This document shows, piece by piece, positions 1 to 8,664 of a DNA stretch of 64,000 nucleotides (its first letter is position 1; every line of letters starts with the position of its first letter). Both the position numbers and the translations under genes were made by a program. This DNA comes from Pedobacter sp. FW305-3-2-15-E-R2A2 (lineage in GTDB: Bacteria > Bacteroidota > Bacteroidia > Sphingobacteriales > Sphingobacteriaceae): NCBI RefSeq assembly GCF_038446955.1, contig NZ_CP151803.1, forward strand, positions 7,440,001 through 7,504,000, given 5' to 3'. A model generated the notes under the pieces. The model searched no databases and was not told where the DNA came from. It saw only the letters and a program-made list of their open reading frames with translations.

Positions 1-1
1 T

Positions 2-1021
2 TCTTCCGGAAAATATATGATCTCCGGTTCATTCAGTTCCTTCAACAGAACTCCTGGAACCAACGGGGTAACCAGATTAAATGGTGATGGTTCGCTTGAT
101 TCTATGTCTGTTGAGCTGATCAATCCAAGACCTAATAATCCTACTTTGAGTTTTGATACGGTTCCTGCTTTTAATGGTGGGGTGCTCAGCAGTATTAATG
201 CCGGAAATTTCCTTGGGGGTATTGCAAAGAGCTTTGTCAGGTCTGACAAAACGGTCCTGCTTGGAAATTTTGATTTCTATGTGAAATATTTCTATCCGCG
301 TTCTACTAAAGATTCCAAAATAATAGACATTACAAAGATGTCTCAGATTGCTCAGCTAAAAGAAAACGGAGATCTCGATTCTGCTTACAATTTCGATCCT
401 GTTTTGAAGCGAAGTTATACCGGAACAAACGGGCCGATCTTTGGTGCTTACATGCAAAGCGATGGTAAAATTGTGGCCGTTGGAAGTTTTTCAACTTTCA
501 ATGGGGCCGAGGCAAAAAACATTGTACGAATTAATGTTGATGGAAGTATAGACCCAACTTTTTCTGCAGGGACGGGTGCCGATGGAGCCATATTTACCAT
601 CAATTTTAATGAAACCACCAATAGAATTATGCTGTCCGGGAGTTTTAGAAACTATAATGGAAAAGCAAGCAATGGAGTGGTGATGTTAAATTCAAATGGT
701 ACTGTGGACGAGAGTTTCAAGTTCGGCCAGCTGGTTGGAGGCGCTCCAAACTTTGCCGCTCAGTTGAACAATGGGAAAGTGATTGTTTCCGGCGACTTTA
801 ACAGTTATAATGGCGTGGTGAGGCAAGGTTTCATGATCCTTGGTCTGGATGGAACTTTAGCTCCAGGCTGTAACAATACCGGAGCCTTCCAGGGACGGAT
901 TACAAGAATGATCCAAACCACTTCTACTTTGGGTTATCCTGCGGTATTACTGGTAGGGGATTTTACAAAATTCGATAATAAAAGAGTAGGAAATATAGTC
1001 CGGGTAGAGATCAAACCATAA
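2..1021 (+). CDS. Delta-60 repeat beta-propeller protein, 5' end outside window
   Basis: The reading frame is open to the left edge (five more codons precede the first ATG at 17), so the N-terminus lies outside the window. The visible 339 residues carry at least four copies of a roughly 30-residue unit of the type GKI(V/M)xxGSFxxxNG...V(R/M)LNxDGSxD, the delta-60 repeat that folds as propeller blades. Such proteins occur in Bacteroidota glycan-utilisation loci, often with an N-terminal DUF5008 or IPT/TIG domain, which cannot be checked here. It ends 11 bases before the next lipoprotein gene, so it is probably in the same operon. A role in surface binding of the substrate is inferred; no catalytic motif is visible. 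Confidence 0.75.
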   Translation, partial: SSGKYMISGSFSSFNRTPGTNGVTRLNGDGSLDSMSVELINPRPNNPTLSFDTVPAFNGGVLSSINAGNFLGGIAKSFVRSDKTVLLGNFDFYVKYFYPRSTKDSKIIDITKMSQIAQLKENGDLDSAYNFDPVLKRSYTGTNGPIFGAYMQSDGKIVAVGSFSTFNGAEAKNIVRINVDGSIDPTFSAGTGADGAIFTINFNETTNRIMLSGSFRNYNGKASNGVVMLNSNGTVDESFKFGQLVGGAPNFAAQLNNGKVIVSGDFNSYNGVVRQGFMILGLDGTLAPGCNNTGAFQGRITRMIQTTSTLGYPAVLLVGDFTKFDNKRVGNIVRVEIKP

Positions 1022-1032
1022 ACAGAACAGAC

Positions 1033-2748
1033 ATGAACAGGATAACTACAAATATTAATCGATTAACAGCAATTGCAGCTACTGTATTGTTCATTGCTGC
1101 GATATCGGCGTGTAATAAAGATTTCCCAAACCGTTTAAAAGATACCTCTGGTAATGATACCCTGGGTATTAGTGCTAAAGCAAGAAAAGTATTGTATATC
1201 ATCGTCGATGGTGCAAGGGGGAAGGCCATAAAAAGCATTAATCCTCCTAATATTGCAAAAATCACTAAAAATTCCATCTATGCACTGGATGCTTTAAGCG
1301 ATTACAATAAAAATACCATGACAAATGCGGGAGCCTGGGCGAATATGATTACCGGTGTGGGTAATGATAAGCATGGTATCATTTCAGAAGACTTTGCGGG
1401 TAATAAGCTTGCGACGTATCCAAGTGTATTTACGCGCTTAAAGCAAGCGAATGCTAAACTGAGAACAGTGTCTATTACCGCTTCAAATGCATTCAATGCT
1501 AATTTCTCAGCAGATGCAACCGTTCGTCAGAATTTCGAAAATAATGATGTATCCGTTAAAAATGCGGTTAAGGACGAGTTAGCGAATGGAGATGCCACTT
1601 TTGTTTTGGCTCAATTTCATAGTGTTGAATTGGCCGCAAAAGCAACAAATTACGAAACGTATACACCGGAATATGCAAATGCCATCCTTCAGATCGACAA
1701 TTATATAGGAGAGATCATGACGGCATTAAGCAATAGAAAGACTTTTTCAAATGAGAACTGGCTGGTGGTAATTGCATCAAATAAAGGTGGACTAATTACG
1801 CCTGATCCTGCCAGTACAGACCTTACTTCGTATGGAGACCAGACGAGGAACAATTTTGTGATCTTCTATAACCCTCGTTTCAGTACTTTGTTTGTTCCTA
1901 AACCGGATTCTGATCAGATTGCCTACACTGGGTCAAGTGTACAATTCAATTATACCGAAAGACCTACAGCAATTGTGACAGATGTAAATGCCTATAATTT
2001 TGGTGCAAATGGAAATTATACCATAGAACTTCTGATTAAAAGTAAAGGCGGGGAATACTACTACCCTACATTTTTATCAAAACGCGCGGAAAGTTTTACG
2101 GGTGCCGGATGGAATATGTTTTTGGAAGGAGATAGCTGGACACTTAACTCCTCCGTTGCCAGTCAGGCACAGGGAGGTGTGATCTCTGATGACAAATGGC
2201 ACAAACTTACTGCAGTTTTCGATGGAACCAATAAAAAGGTACGTGTATACACCGACGGAGTCTTAAATACAGAAAGAAGTATGAATACCAATAATTTGAA
2301 CAATACCTCTTCATTTAAGATTGGTTATAATCCAGGAAGTGAAAGTTCAAATGCGAATGTGCTGATCAATAGTTTACAGGTTTATAATGTAGCCTTAACC
2401 ACACAGGAGATCAGCAATTACAGCTGTAAGACCATTGTTGCTTCTACAAATCCACATTATGGAGATCTTATCGGATACTGGCCATTGAACGAAGGTGCTG
2501 GTACTACCTTAAAGGATGTCAGTGGAAAAGGGCAGAACTTGTTAATGGGTGGTAGCCCGGTATGGGAAAATTTCAGCGATGCAGGATCCTTGTTGTGTCC
2601 GGAAATTAATGATTCTTATTTCAGATTGGTTCCTAACAATGTGGATATCCCTTTCGAATTATACCAATGGCTGGGGATTTCTATCCCACTTTCCTGGAAC
2701 CTTGATGGCAAAGCATGGAACCCTATTTATTCAGATATTAAACCTTAA
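1033..2748 (+). CDS. Lipoprotein: alkaline-phosphatase-fold domain plus LamG and DUF4983-like C-terminus
   Basis: 571 residues. A lipoprotein signal ends in I-S-A-C27. Residues about 48-290 resemble the alkaline phosphatase/phosphodiesterase superfamily: V-D59-G, a Thr97 in nucleophile position, His114 in N-D-K-H-G, then a strand followed by A-S-N250-K-G-G where family members normally have a metal-binding S-D-H-G. Residues about 295-450 form a LamG/concanavalin-like domain (D-K-W-H-K-L-T-A-V-F-D), followed by a tail with I-G-Y-W-P-L-N-E typical of DUF4983 proteins. It lies 6 bases before the M60 peptidase gene and has a paralogue at 4710. A surface role in binding or trimming glycans is inferred; the loss of metal ligands argues against ordinary phosphatase activity. 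Confidence 0.8.
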   Translation: MNRITTNINRLTAIAATVLFIAAISACNKDFPNRLKDTSGNDTLGISAKARKVLYIIVDGARGKAIKSINPPNIAKITKNSIYALDALSDYNKNTMTNAGAWANMITGVGNDKHGIISEDFAGNKLATYPSVFTRLKQANAKLRTVSITASNAFNANFSADATVRQNFENNDVSVKNAVKDELANGDATFVLAQFHSVELAAKATNYETYTPEYANAILQIDNYIGEIMTALSNRKTFSNENWLVVIASNKGGLITPDPASTDLTSYGDQTRNNFVIFYNPRFSTLFVPKPDSDQIAYTGSSVQFNYTERPTAIVTDVNAYNFGANGNYTIELLIKSKGGEYYYPTFLSKRAESFTGAGWNMFLEGDSWTLNSSVASQAQGGVISDDKWHKLTAVFDGTNKKVRVYTDGVLNTERSMNTNNLNNTSSFKIGYNPGSESSNANVLINSLQVYNVALTTQEISNYSCKTIVASTNPHYGDLIGYWPLNEGAGTTLKDVSGKGQNLLMGGSPVWENFSDAGSLLCPEINDSYFRLVPNNVDIPFELYQWLGISIPLSWNLDGKAWNPIYSDIKP

Positions 2749-2754
2749 CCAGAT

Positions 2755-4686
2755 ATGAAGAATTCTATTTTTTCTAACACAATACTGGCATTTGCAGGTA
2801 TACTTACTTTAGCCTCCTGCGAAAAATACCGTTACAATTTTGAAGATGGTGTTAATAAACCAAGCACTGCAGAAAGCCAGCAGACTGTAGATACGGCTAT
2901 GACCATGGTAGACAGGTCACTTTATTCCAGGGCACGTATTTTTCCAGGTATGGTTGAAGCAACCGAACCAAGGGTAAAAGACGTTAGATTTACCCTGGAT
3001 CTGAATTTTTCAGCATCCAATTCTTACCTGCTGCGGATACAATCTGCACCATTTCCTCAGTTCAGTACGGGGTTTTATGCTCCTGCCGGAGAATTGATCA
3101 AAATTGTGGTTCCTGCAGGTATCAACGGTTTAAGTGTTCAGGTAGGCGGACATACGGATAACCTTACCGGTCAGTTAAACTTAAAGCGGGACCCGATTAT
3201 TGCGATGTATAAGCAATTATATCCCGGTGATAATTACGTAAGAAATTTATATGGAGGGACCATTTATATCAATGCAGCCTTCGGTATTCCGCAACCAGTA
3301 GAGTTTTCCATTACAGGAGCTGTAAAATCCCCCGATTTTGTATTGGGACAAAGTATCAATGATGCCTGGATTAAAGAAGTAAAAGCATCTACGGTTCCAT
3401 GGCTGGAAATACGTAGTAAACGTATTGTTTTTCTCATTCCAAGGGATTTCCTGATCAGGAACTTTGCTTCCGCCAAACCTTTAACCGATCCGACGGCTTT
3501 GATGACTGCATGGAACGATGTTTTTGAGCTTGATTACAATAAATGGATGGGACTGTCTGACAACCCCGCCGATAAGAGAGACAGGAGCCCGCAGGGTGCC
3601 TGGAGAGAGGTACTGGATATTCAACCTTCCGTAGGGTACGGGCATAGTGGCTGGCCGGTAGTTGCTACGATGGACGACGAATGGTTCAATAGTGTGGTTA
3701 GCTTAGATCAGCTGTTACACGGTGCAAATTGGGGTACTTATCATGAATTCGGACATAATTGTCAGCAGGTTTCGATATGGAGCTGGAGTACGCTTGGTGA
3801 AACTACAAATAACCTTTTCAACTTTAAAGTGGCGGAAAGGAATGGGGTAAGTTTTGCCGTTCTACATGGAACTGACTGGTTGCAACCCGCTCTTGCTTTT
3901 GCTGCAAGTGCTGGCACCAAGGATTTTGATGGTTCGGCAGCTGGCATAAACGACCCATTTGGACGAATGGTCCCTTTCCTTCAGATTTTTGGAATTTACG
4001 GTTACGATGCAATGCCTTATTTGTATACGGCAGCCAGACATGCACCGCGGTTTTCAAATACAGATCTTGACAAACATGACTTTGTTTATGAGCGCTTTTC
4101 GGAATATTCAAAGGTAGATTTAAGGCCTTTCTTTGAAGCCTGGGGCATCGCGTTAAGTTCACAGTCTACCATCCGTATAGGAAAGATGTTTCCATTGCTG
4201 GATAAGAAAATATGGACTTATAATCCGGTCACAAAAACCGGGGGAACGGAAAAATATGATCCGATTAAGATTACAGCCAGTTCAGAAGAATTAACTGGGG
4301 AAGGGGCTACAAATGGCCGGGCATCTGCCATGATAGATGGTAGTAATGCTACTTTTTGGCATTCCCGTTGGTCTTCATCGCCTTATGGCGCAATGCCATA
4401 TACGCTGCTTTTAGACTTAGGTTCTGCTAAATCAGCCAAGGGCATGTACTTTGTCCCAAGAGCAAGTGGCGGTCAGGTTCCAAAAGATATTGAAGTGTTT
4501 AAAAGCGAAAACAATACCGATTGGGTGAGTATTGGTACTTTCCAAATCGGGAGTGCCGCAGGAACAAGAAACAACTACAACTTCCCGGCAACGATAGCAA
4601 ACAGATATTATAAAATTGTAATTAAGAACAACTGGGCAAATAATAATAATGCAGCACTTGCTGAGCTTAACATTATTCAACCTTAA
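2755..4686 (+). CDS. M60 family (enhancin/mucinase-like) metallopeptidase lipoprotein with F5/8C domain
   Basis: 643 residues with a lipobox at L-A-S-C22. The zinc motif H330-E-F-G-H334 is followed after 14 residues by Glu349 in G-E-T-T-N-N-L-F, which fits the M60 pattern HExxHx(8,24)E. The C-terminal 140 residues (from about 505) form an F5/8 type C/CBM32-like discoidin domain, with I-D-G-S-N-A-T-F-W-H-S and a final Y-Y-K-I-V-I. M60 enzymes cleave O-glycosylated proteins such as mucins, and the carbohydrate-binding domain would hold the enzyme on the glycoprotein. Its place between two LamG lipoproteins supports a glycoprotein-utilisation locus. The active-site residues look intact. The natural substrate is unknown. 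Confidence 0.9.
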   Translation: MKNSIFSNTILAFAGILTLASCEKYRYNFEDGVNKPSTAESQQTVDTAMTMVDRSLYSRARIFPGMVEATEPRVKDVRFTLDLNFSASNSYLLRIQSAPFPQFSTGFYAPAGELIKIVVPAGINGLSVQVGGHTDNLTGQLNLKRDPIIAMYKQLYPGDNYVRNLYGGTIYINAAFGIPQPVEFSITGAVKSPDFVLGQSINDAWIKEVKASTVPWLEIRSKRIVFLIPRDFLIRNFASAKPLTDPTALMTAWNDVFELDYNKWMGLSDNPADKRDRSPQGAWREVLDIQPSVGYGHSGWPVVATMDDEWFNSVVSLDQLLHGANWGTYHEFGHNCQQVSIWSWSTLGETTNNLFNFKVAERNGVSFAVLHGTDWLQPALAFAASAGTKDFDGSAAGINDPFGRMVPFLQIFGIYGYDAMPYLYTAARHAPRFSNTDLDKHDFVYERFSEYSKVDLRPFFEAWGIALSSQSTIRIGKMFPLLDKKIWTYNPVTKTGGTEKYDPIKITASSEELTGEGATNGRASAMIDGSNATFWHSRWSSSPYGAMPYTLLLDLGSAKSAKGMYFVPRASGGQVPKDIEVFKSENNTDWVSIGTFQIGSAAGTRNNYNFPATIANRYYKIVIKNNWANNNNAALAELNIIQP

Positions 4687-4709
4687 TGCATTCTAAATCA
4701 TAAAGAATC

Positions 4710-6401
4710 ATGACGAAACTAAAAAATATATTGCTGTTTACCGGCGCACTAATCATCAGTGCAACTGTTTTTAATGCCTGTAAGAGGTATGAAAACCCAC
4801 CCCAGGTATTTGAAGAGTATGGAGATAATGGAACTGGTCTTGCCACAAGGAAAGTTTTGGTTATAAACATTGATGGGGCAGCAGGTGCAGATATTAAAAC
4901 GATCAATCCTCCAAATCTAGCCGCATTGATTAAAACCGGTAAATATAGCTTTACCGCGTTAAGAGATGCAGTTACTACTGACGGGGGATCGATCGCAAGT
5001 ATGCTTACCGGTGTATCTTCGGCAAAGCATAAAATCGCTGATGACACCTATATTCCACATAATGGTGGTGATGACGATCATAGTGCAATTACCAATTATC
5101 CTTCAGTTTTCTCCAGAATGCTGGATGTAAGGCCAGAGTTTAAAACGGTTACCATCACTACAGACGCGGCATTAAATAAATACGTGATCCACTCAGATCA
5201 CCGTATTTTAAACGCGACCGATGCTTTGGTTAAGGATTCAGCGGTTAACATCCTGCAGAATAACAGCGCAAGAATGGTTTTTGTTGATTTTCGGGATGTA
5301 AAAACCGCTGGTAAATCAGGTGGATTTGCTGCGGATGCCCCTGCGTACAAGGCCGCTATTGAGAAGACAGATGGTTATGTTGGCGAGATGGTGGCTGCGT
5401 TGAAGAAGCGTAAAGACTATGCTAAAGAAGATTGGCTGATTATTGTAACCACCAACCGGGGAGGCGATGAGACGAACCCTAAGCCAGGATTCCTGATCTG
5501 TTCGAATCCAAATTTTAAAGAAAAAGGTGTTTCTAAAGAAGGGTTCAATACCATGCACTTCAAAGGAACCTCGGCTTTTGCAACTGTAAATAACGACAAT
5601 GGATTATATAATGCCGGAGCAGATAAAGACTTTACCGTGCAGCTGCAGATTAAATCTGACGTAGGTAATTACTATCCTGGCTTTTTCTCGAAAAGTACCG
5701 GCGTTTCCGGTGGAACGACTACGGGCTGGACAATGATGCAGGCAGGAGCAGAATATGCGGTAATTTTTGGAGGTTCTGCAAATGGGGGGACAGGTAAAAA
5801 TCAGATCAATGGAACTGCAGTTTTCGACGGAAAATGGCATACCATTACCCTGACCGTAAAACTTAGCAATGGAGTGAGAACGGCGACACTTTATACGGAT
5901 GGCTTACAGGTGGCTACCGGAGATGTTACTGGAGCAAAAGATTTAAGTACCATTAATCCCTTAACTATAGGACATAAAAATATCGATGGCAGCAGTAACC
6001 TGGATTTTTATGCAGCAGATATTGAGTACTTCAATGTAGCCCTGGATGCAGCTACAGTTAAAGATAACATCGCATTAAAAGATGTAACAAAACATCCGAA
6101 TTATGCAAATCTAATCGGTTACTGGCCGCTTGACGATGGAGGTGGGGCAGTCATAAATAATGCCGCACCTACGGGTTATAACTTTTTAATGAAAGGGAGC
6201 GGAACCTGGGATGCTTTAGGAAACGACATTCCCGGTAGCAGAAACCCTCAGAATATCACCGATGGAACCTTGTCTGTTATCGCAACAGCCGCTGATGTAA
6301 CTGCCCTTACTTTTTATTGGTTAAAAGTGCCTGTTATATCCAGCTGGGAGCTGGATGGAGTTTCATGGATTTCAAATTTCGAAATCGAGTTTATTAAATA
6401 A
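4710..6401 (+). CDS. Second lipoprotein with alkaline-phosphatase-fold plus LamG/DUF4983-like domains
   Basis: 563 residues with a lipobox at F-N-A-C24. It is a paralogue of the protein at 1033 over its whole length. The N-terminal domain has V-I-N-I-D-G, then T-D-G-G-S in nucleophile position, then S-A-K-H-K, and ends in T-T-N249-R-G-G where S-D-H-G is expected; this is the same substitution, at the same residue distance, as in the first copy. A LamG domain (G-K-W-H-T-I-T-L-T-V) and the I-G-Y-W-P-L-D tail follow. It lies 23 bases after the M60 gene and 20 bases before the next lipoprotein, so it is in the same operon. Shared degeneration in two diverged copies suggests a conserved non-phosphatase role (inference). 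Confidence 0.8.
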   Translation: MTKLKNILLFTGALIISATVFNACKRYENPPQVFEEYGDNGTGLATRKVLVINIDGAAGADIKTINPPNLAALIKTGKYSFTALRDAVTTDGGSIASMLTGVSSAKHKIADDTYIPHNGGDDDHSAITNYPSVFSRMLDVRPEFKTVTITTDAALNKYVIHSDHRILNATDALVKDSAVNILQNNSARMVFVDFRDVKTAGKSGGFAADAPAYKAAIEKTDGYVGEMVAALKKRKDYAKEDWLIIVTTNRGGDETNPKPGFLICSNPNFKEKGVSKEGFNTMHFKGTSAFATVNNDNGLYNAGADKDFTVQLQIKSDVGNYYPGFFSKSTGVSGGTTTGWTMMQAGAEYAVIFGGSANGGTGKNQINGTAVFDGKWHTITLTVKLSNGVRTATLYTDGLQVATGDVTGAKDLSTINPLTIGHKNIDGSSNLDFYAADIEYFNVALDAATVKDNIALKDVTKHPNYANLIGYWPLDDGGGAVINNAAPTGYNFLMKGSGTWDALGNDIPGSRNPQNITDGTLSVIATAADVTALTFYWLKVPVISSWELDGVSWISNFEIEFIK

Positions 6402-6421
6402 CCGGCCATTTACAAATTTAA

Positions 6422-7306
6422 ATGAAGATGAAAATGATTAAAATAAAAGGAGTTTATACGGGTATATTACTGATTGCCTTTTTTACCGCATGTAAAAAGA
6501 ACCCGGTAGCTCCGGCGGCTGAAATTCCTGAGGTTGCCGTGGTGGTTTCTGAGGACCCGAATTATCAAACAGTAGCTGCCAGTATTGAGATTTCTCCGGT
6601 ATTGGAAGGCGCAAAATTTGTATGGGTAAATTCCTCGAAAAAGGCAGTTACTTTAAAATTTAAGTACACAATTGATGGTATTAATAAGGAAATGCTGGTT
6701 GATAATAATGTCGCGGAAAATGGTACGGTTACGATTCCCATTTTTGAGTTGACTAACTTTTCCATTACCATTTCAAATACCGGAGGTAAATTCTCGACAA
6801 CAAGGTTGATCGGGGTGTTGCCTGTTCAAAAGCCAGAAGCTAAGCTGGCTAAAACAGGATGGACTGCTACGGCATCAAGTGAAATTAACAACCCCGATGA
6901 AGAGCTCAACGGAGCTATGAATATTGTGGATGAAGTTGGTCTAATGAGTGTTACTAACCCCTCCGCCCCGTCTTTCTGGCAGTCAGATTATAACCTTGAT
7001 CCAATTTATCCTTATCCTCATTGGTTAATTGTCGACATGAAGCAGGCCATTAAGATCACTAAAGTGGGCCTAAATGCTCATAATGATGGGAATCAGGGTT
7101 TTACCCAATTTAAGATTGAAGGAAGTGTGGATGGAATTGGTTTCACCAATATAGGAGGAACAGATAAAACTTTTAATCCAAAAATTACCACGGAGCAGGG
7201 TTTTGCGGTTAGTCCTGCAACTGCCATCCGGTATGTTAAGATTACATTGTTATTGGGCGCTCCATATCCTTGTCTAGGTAATTTTGAAGCCTACGCAAGA
7301 CAATAA
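6422..7306 (+). CDS. Surface lipoprotein with Ig-like N-terminal and F5/8 type C C-terminal domains
   Basis: 294 residues. The signal ends in F-F-T-A-C24. Residues about 40-135 look like an all-beta module of the kind preceding discoidin domains in Bacteroidota utilisation loci (DUF1735- or DUF4959-like; the exact family is not certain). Residues about 145-294 form an F5/8C/CBM32-like domain (W-L-I-V-D-M-K ... F-K-I-E-G-S-V-D-G ... R-Y-V-K-I-T). It is the last large gene of the operon and most likely binds carbohydrate at the cell surface. No catalytic residues are seen. Confidence 0.75.
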   Translation: MKMKMIKIKGVYTGILLIAFFTACKKNPVAPAAEIPEVAVVVSEDPNYQTVAASIEISPVLEGAKFVWVNSSKKAVTLKFKYTIDGINKEMLVDNNVAENGTVTIPIFELTNFSITISNTGGKFSTTRLIGVLPVQKPEAKLAKTGWTATASSEINNPDEELNGAMNIVDEVGLMSVTNPSAPSFWQSDYNLDPIYPYPHWLIVDMKQAIKITKVGLNAHNDGNQGFTQFKIEGSVDGIGFTNIGGTDKTFNPKITTEQGFAVSPATAIRYVKITLLLGAPYPCLGNFEAYARQ

Positions 7307-7347
7307 ACTACTGTTCACCCGATTAGTATGATTAAAAATTGATAGAT

Positions 7348-7437
7348 ATGCAGCTTTACGAATGGGTAATCTTAGTGTTGGCGATCATCGATGGTATGAT
7401 CGTTCTAGGCATAAGTGCTATGGAAGACAACGCTTAA
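7348..7437 (+). CDS. Possible 29-residue hydrophobic peptide
   Basis: A short ORF lies between the last lipoprotein gene and a strong terminator that begins at its stop codon. It encodes one probable membrane segment (residues about 5-24, W-V-I-L-V-L-A-I-I-D-G-M-I-V-L-G) with an acidic C-terminus (M-E-D-N-A). No ribosome-binding site is evident, as is usual in this phylum. Its position right before the terminator and its clean hydrophobic profile are the only support. It could be a real small membrane protein or chance. Confidence 0.35.
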   Translation: MQLYEWVILVLAIIDGMIVLGISAMEDNA

Positions 7438-7477
7438 AAACACAAAAGGCCAATCATTGATTGGCCTTTTGTGTTTT
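7437..7477. terminator. Bidirectional intrinsic terminator
   Basis: A near-perfect palindrome with a 17-bp stem (A-rich left foot, GGCC core, T-rich right foot) around a 7-base loop. It reads as a stem plus T-run on both strands and so serves both the lipoprotein operon on the plus strand and the convergent gene at 7487-7834. Confidence 0.9.
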
Positions 7478-7486
7478 ATAATTTGG

Positions 7487-7834
7487 CTATGTAAATAGTT
7501 CCTGAAGATCTCTGTCTGCAGTAGGAATTTTCTTTAAGAAGTCATCGAAGCCTGCGCCTTCCTGAGAACTGTACATGCCATAAGCATCGAGAATATATCC
7601 GATCTGTCCGTCTTTATCTTCTAATAAATAAAGGACGGAATTGTCCCCTGGATCTGAAGCCCCCTCAAAACGATAGGTTTTTATGATGGACAAATCTTCC
7701 GGGTTGTAAATTTTATTCACACCAACACCTTGCATTTTACCATGATCTGTCATCTTGATTTCGTTATCCAGGCCTTTAAGCCTTAATTTTTCTAAAATCT
7801 GACTGAGTGTATTCATTTCTATCGGCTGTTCCAT
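7487..7834 (-). CDS. Small conserved protein of unknown function (115 aa)
   Basis: The frame is open to 7918, but the ATG at 7834 (M-E-Q-P-I-E-M) is the better start, because the upstream extension is basic and looks untranslated. The product is a small soluble alpha/beta protein with an N-terminal helix (L-S-Q-I-L-E-K-L-R), a central Y-R-F-E-G-x-S-D-P-G-D-N-S-V-L-Y-L-L-E and an I-L-D-A-Y-G-M-Y motif. From memory, similar roughly 100-residue Bacteroidota proteins carry the label phosphoribosylpyrophosphate synthetase, but no PRPP-synthase active-site motif is present, so the function is unknown. The stop is next to the shared terminator at 7437-7477. Confidence 0.7.
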   Translation of the reverse strand: MEQPIEMNTLSQILEKLRLKGLDNEIKMTDHGKMQGVGVNKIYNPEDLSIIKTYRFEGASDPGDNSVLYLLEDKDGQIGYILDAYGMYSSQEGAGFDDFLKKIPTADRDLQELFT

Positions 7835-7935
7835 AATAATTGATGTTTTATACTTAATTAAACAACGGGATAGAGAAATGGTTTTTTGTTTATGCAATCG
7901 TGGTCGATTTATCATCATGATTAAAACTTAGAACG

Positions 7936-8469
7936 ATGGCAACCTTAAACATTCCTCAAAATGGCCAGGCCATGAAAGGAAAAAACAGAACCCGAAAAGC
8001 AGCACCTACAGTAGATCTGACTGCAATGGTAGATTTAGCTTTTCTCTTAATCACCTTTTTTATGCTCACTACGTCATTGTCTAAGTCTCAGGCAATGGAG
8101 ATTGCCAAGCCGGTAACTAATGTGCCCAGTCAGCCTTATCCTGCCTCGCGTACAGTTACGTTGCTTTTGGGGAAGGGGAATCATATCGTTTGGTATAGGG
8201 GAGAAGCAGGGAAATCGGAGCCTCAGAAAACTACCTTTGCGGCGATTCACGAGGTTTTGAAGCGCAACAAATTAGCAATCGCCAGCTTACATGGTAATGA
8301 TCCGTCGAAATTTATGGTGGTGATCATTAAGCCTACTGAGAAGTCTACGTATAAAAACTTTGTAGATGCACTGGATGAAATGAAGATCACCGATGTTAAA
8401 TCTTACCTGATCGATGATGGCAATTTATTAAAAGAAGATGCCGCCTTGCTGGCAAAATTTGGTTTGTAA
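7936..8469 (+). CDS. ExbD/TolR family biopolymer transporter (orphan copy)
   Basis: 177 residues: a basic cytoplasmic N-terminus, one membrane helix (about 30-49) with the conserved proton-carrying Asp33 in T-A-M-V-D-L-A-F, and a periplasmic domain. ExbD works with ExbB to pass proton-motive force to TonB. It closely resembles the second ExbD of the operon at 13474-16414 (shared V-D-L-T-A-M-V-D-L-A-F-L-L-I-T-F-F-M-L and Y-K-N-F-V-D) but has no ExbB partner beside it. It may exchange into the same complex or be a recent duplication. The start is the ATG 18 bases after the reverse gene's longest possible start. Confidence 0.9.
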   Translation: MATLNIPQNGQAMKGKNRTRKAAPTVDLTAMVDLAFLLITFFMLTTSLSKSQAMEIAKPVTNVPSQPYPASRTVTLLLGKGNHIVWYRGEAGKSEPQKTTFAAIHEVLKRNKLAIASLHGNDPSKFMVVIIKPTEKSTYKNFVDALDEMKITDVKSYLIDDGNLLKEDAALLAKFGL

Positions 8470-8485
8470 GACCTGACATTGGTCG

Positions 8486-8648
8486 GGTAGTGCTTGGGTA
8501 GTGTTGTGATACTGGTCGACTCTTCTCTATGTTTCGTTCGACTCTTCTTCGAGTCGGAGTCGAAGAACACTTGCAAAGACTTCGCACCATATTCGACCGG
8601 AACATAGAGAACGATACAACACTACCATAACACTACCCGAGCACTACC
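8486..8648. repeat. Large imperfect intergenic inverted repeat with nested hairpins
   Basis: The left arm (from 8486, GGTAGTGCT then GGGTAGTGTT, then TTCTCTATGTT) is repeated in reverse complement in the right arm (to 8648) with few mismatches. The centre holds two mutually exclusive stems: TTCTTCGA 8545-8552 with 8560-8567, and TTCGACTC 8537-8544 with 8557-8564. No ORF or terminator T-run belongs to it. It looks like a REP/MITE-type multicopy element, but no second copy was recognised in this window. Confidence 0.7.
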
Positions 8649-8664
8649 AGAACAGATTCAAAAT

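Noticed and set aside
3824..4162. 112-residue reverse ORF inside the M60 gene
   Set aside because: Antisense shadow of a conserved domain; no recognisable protein features.
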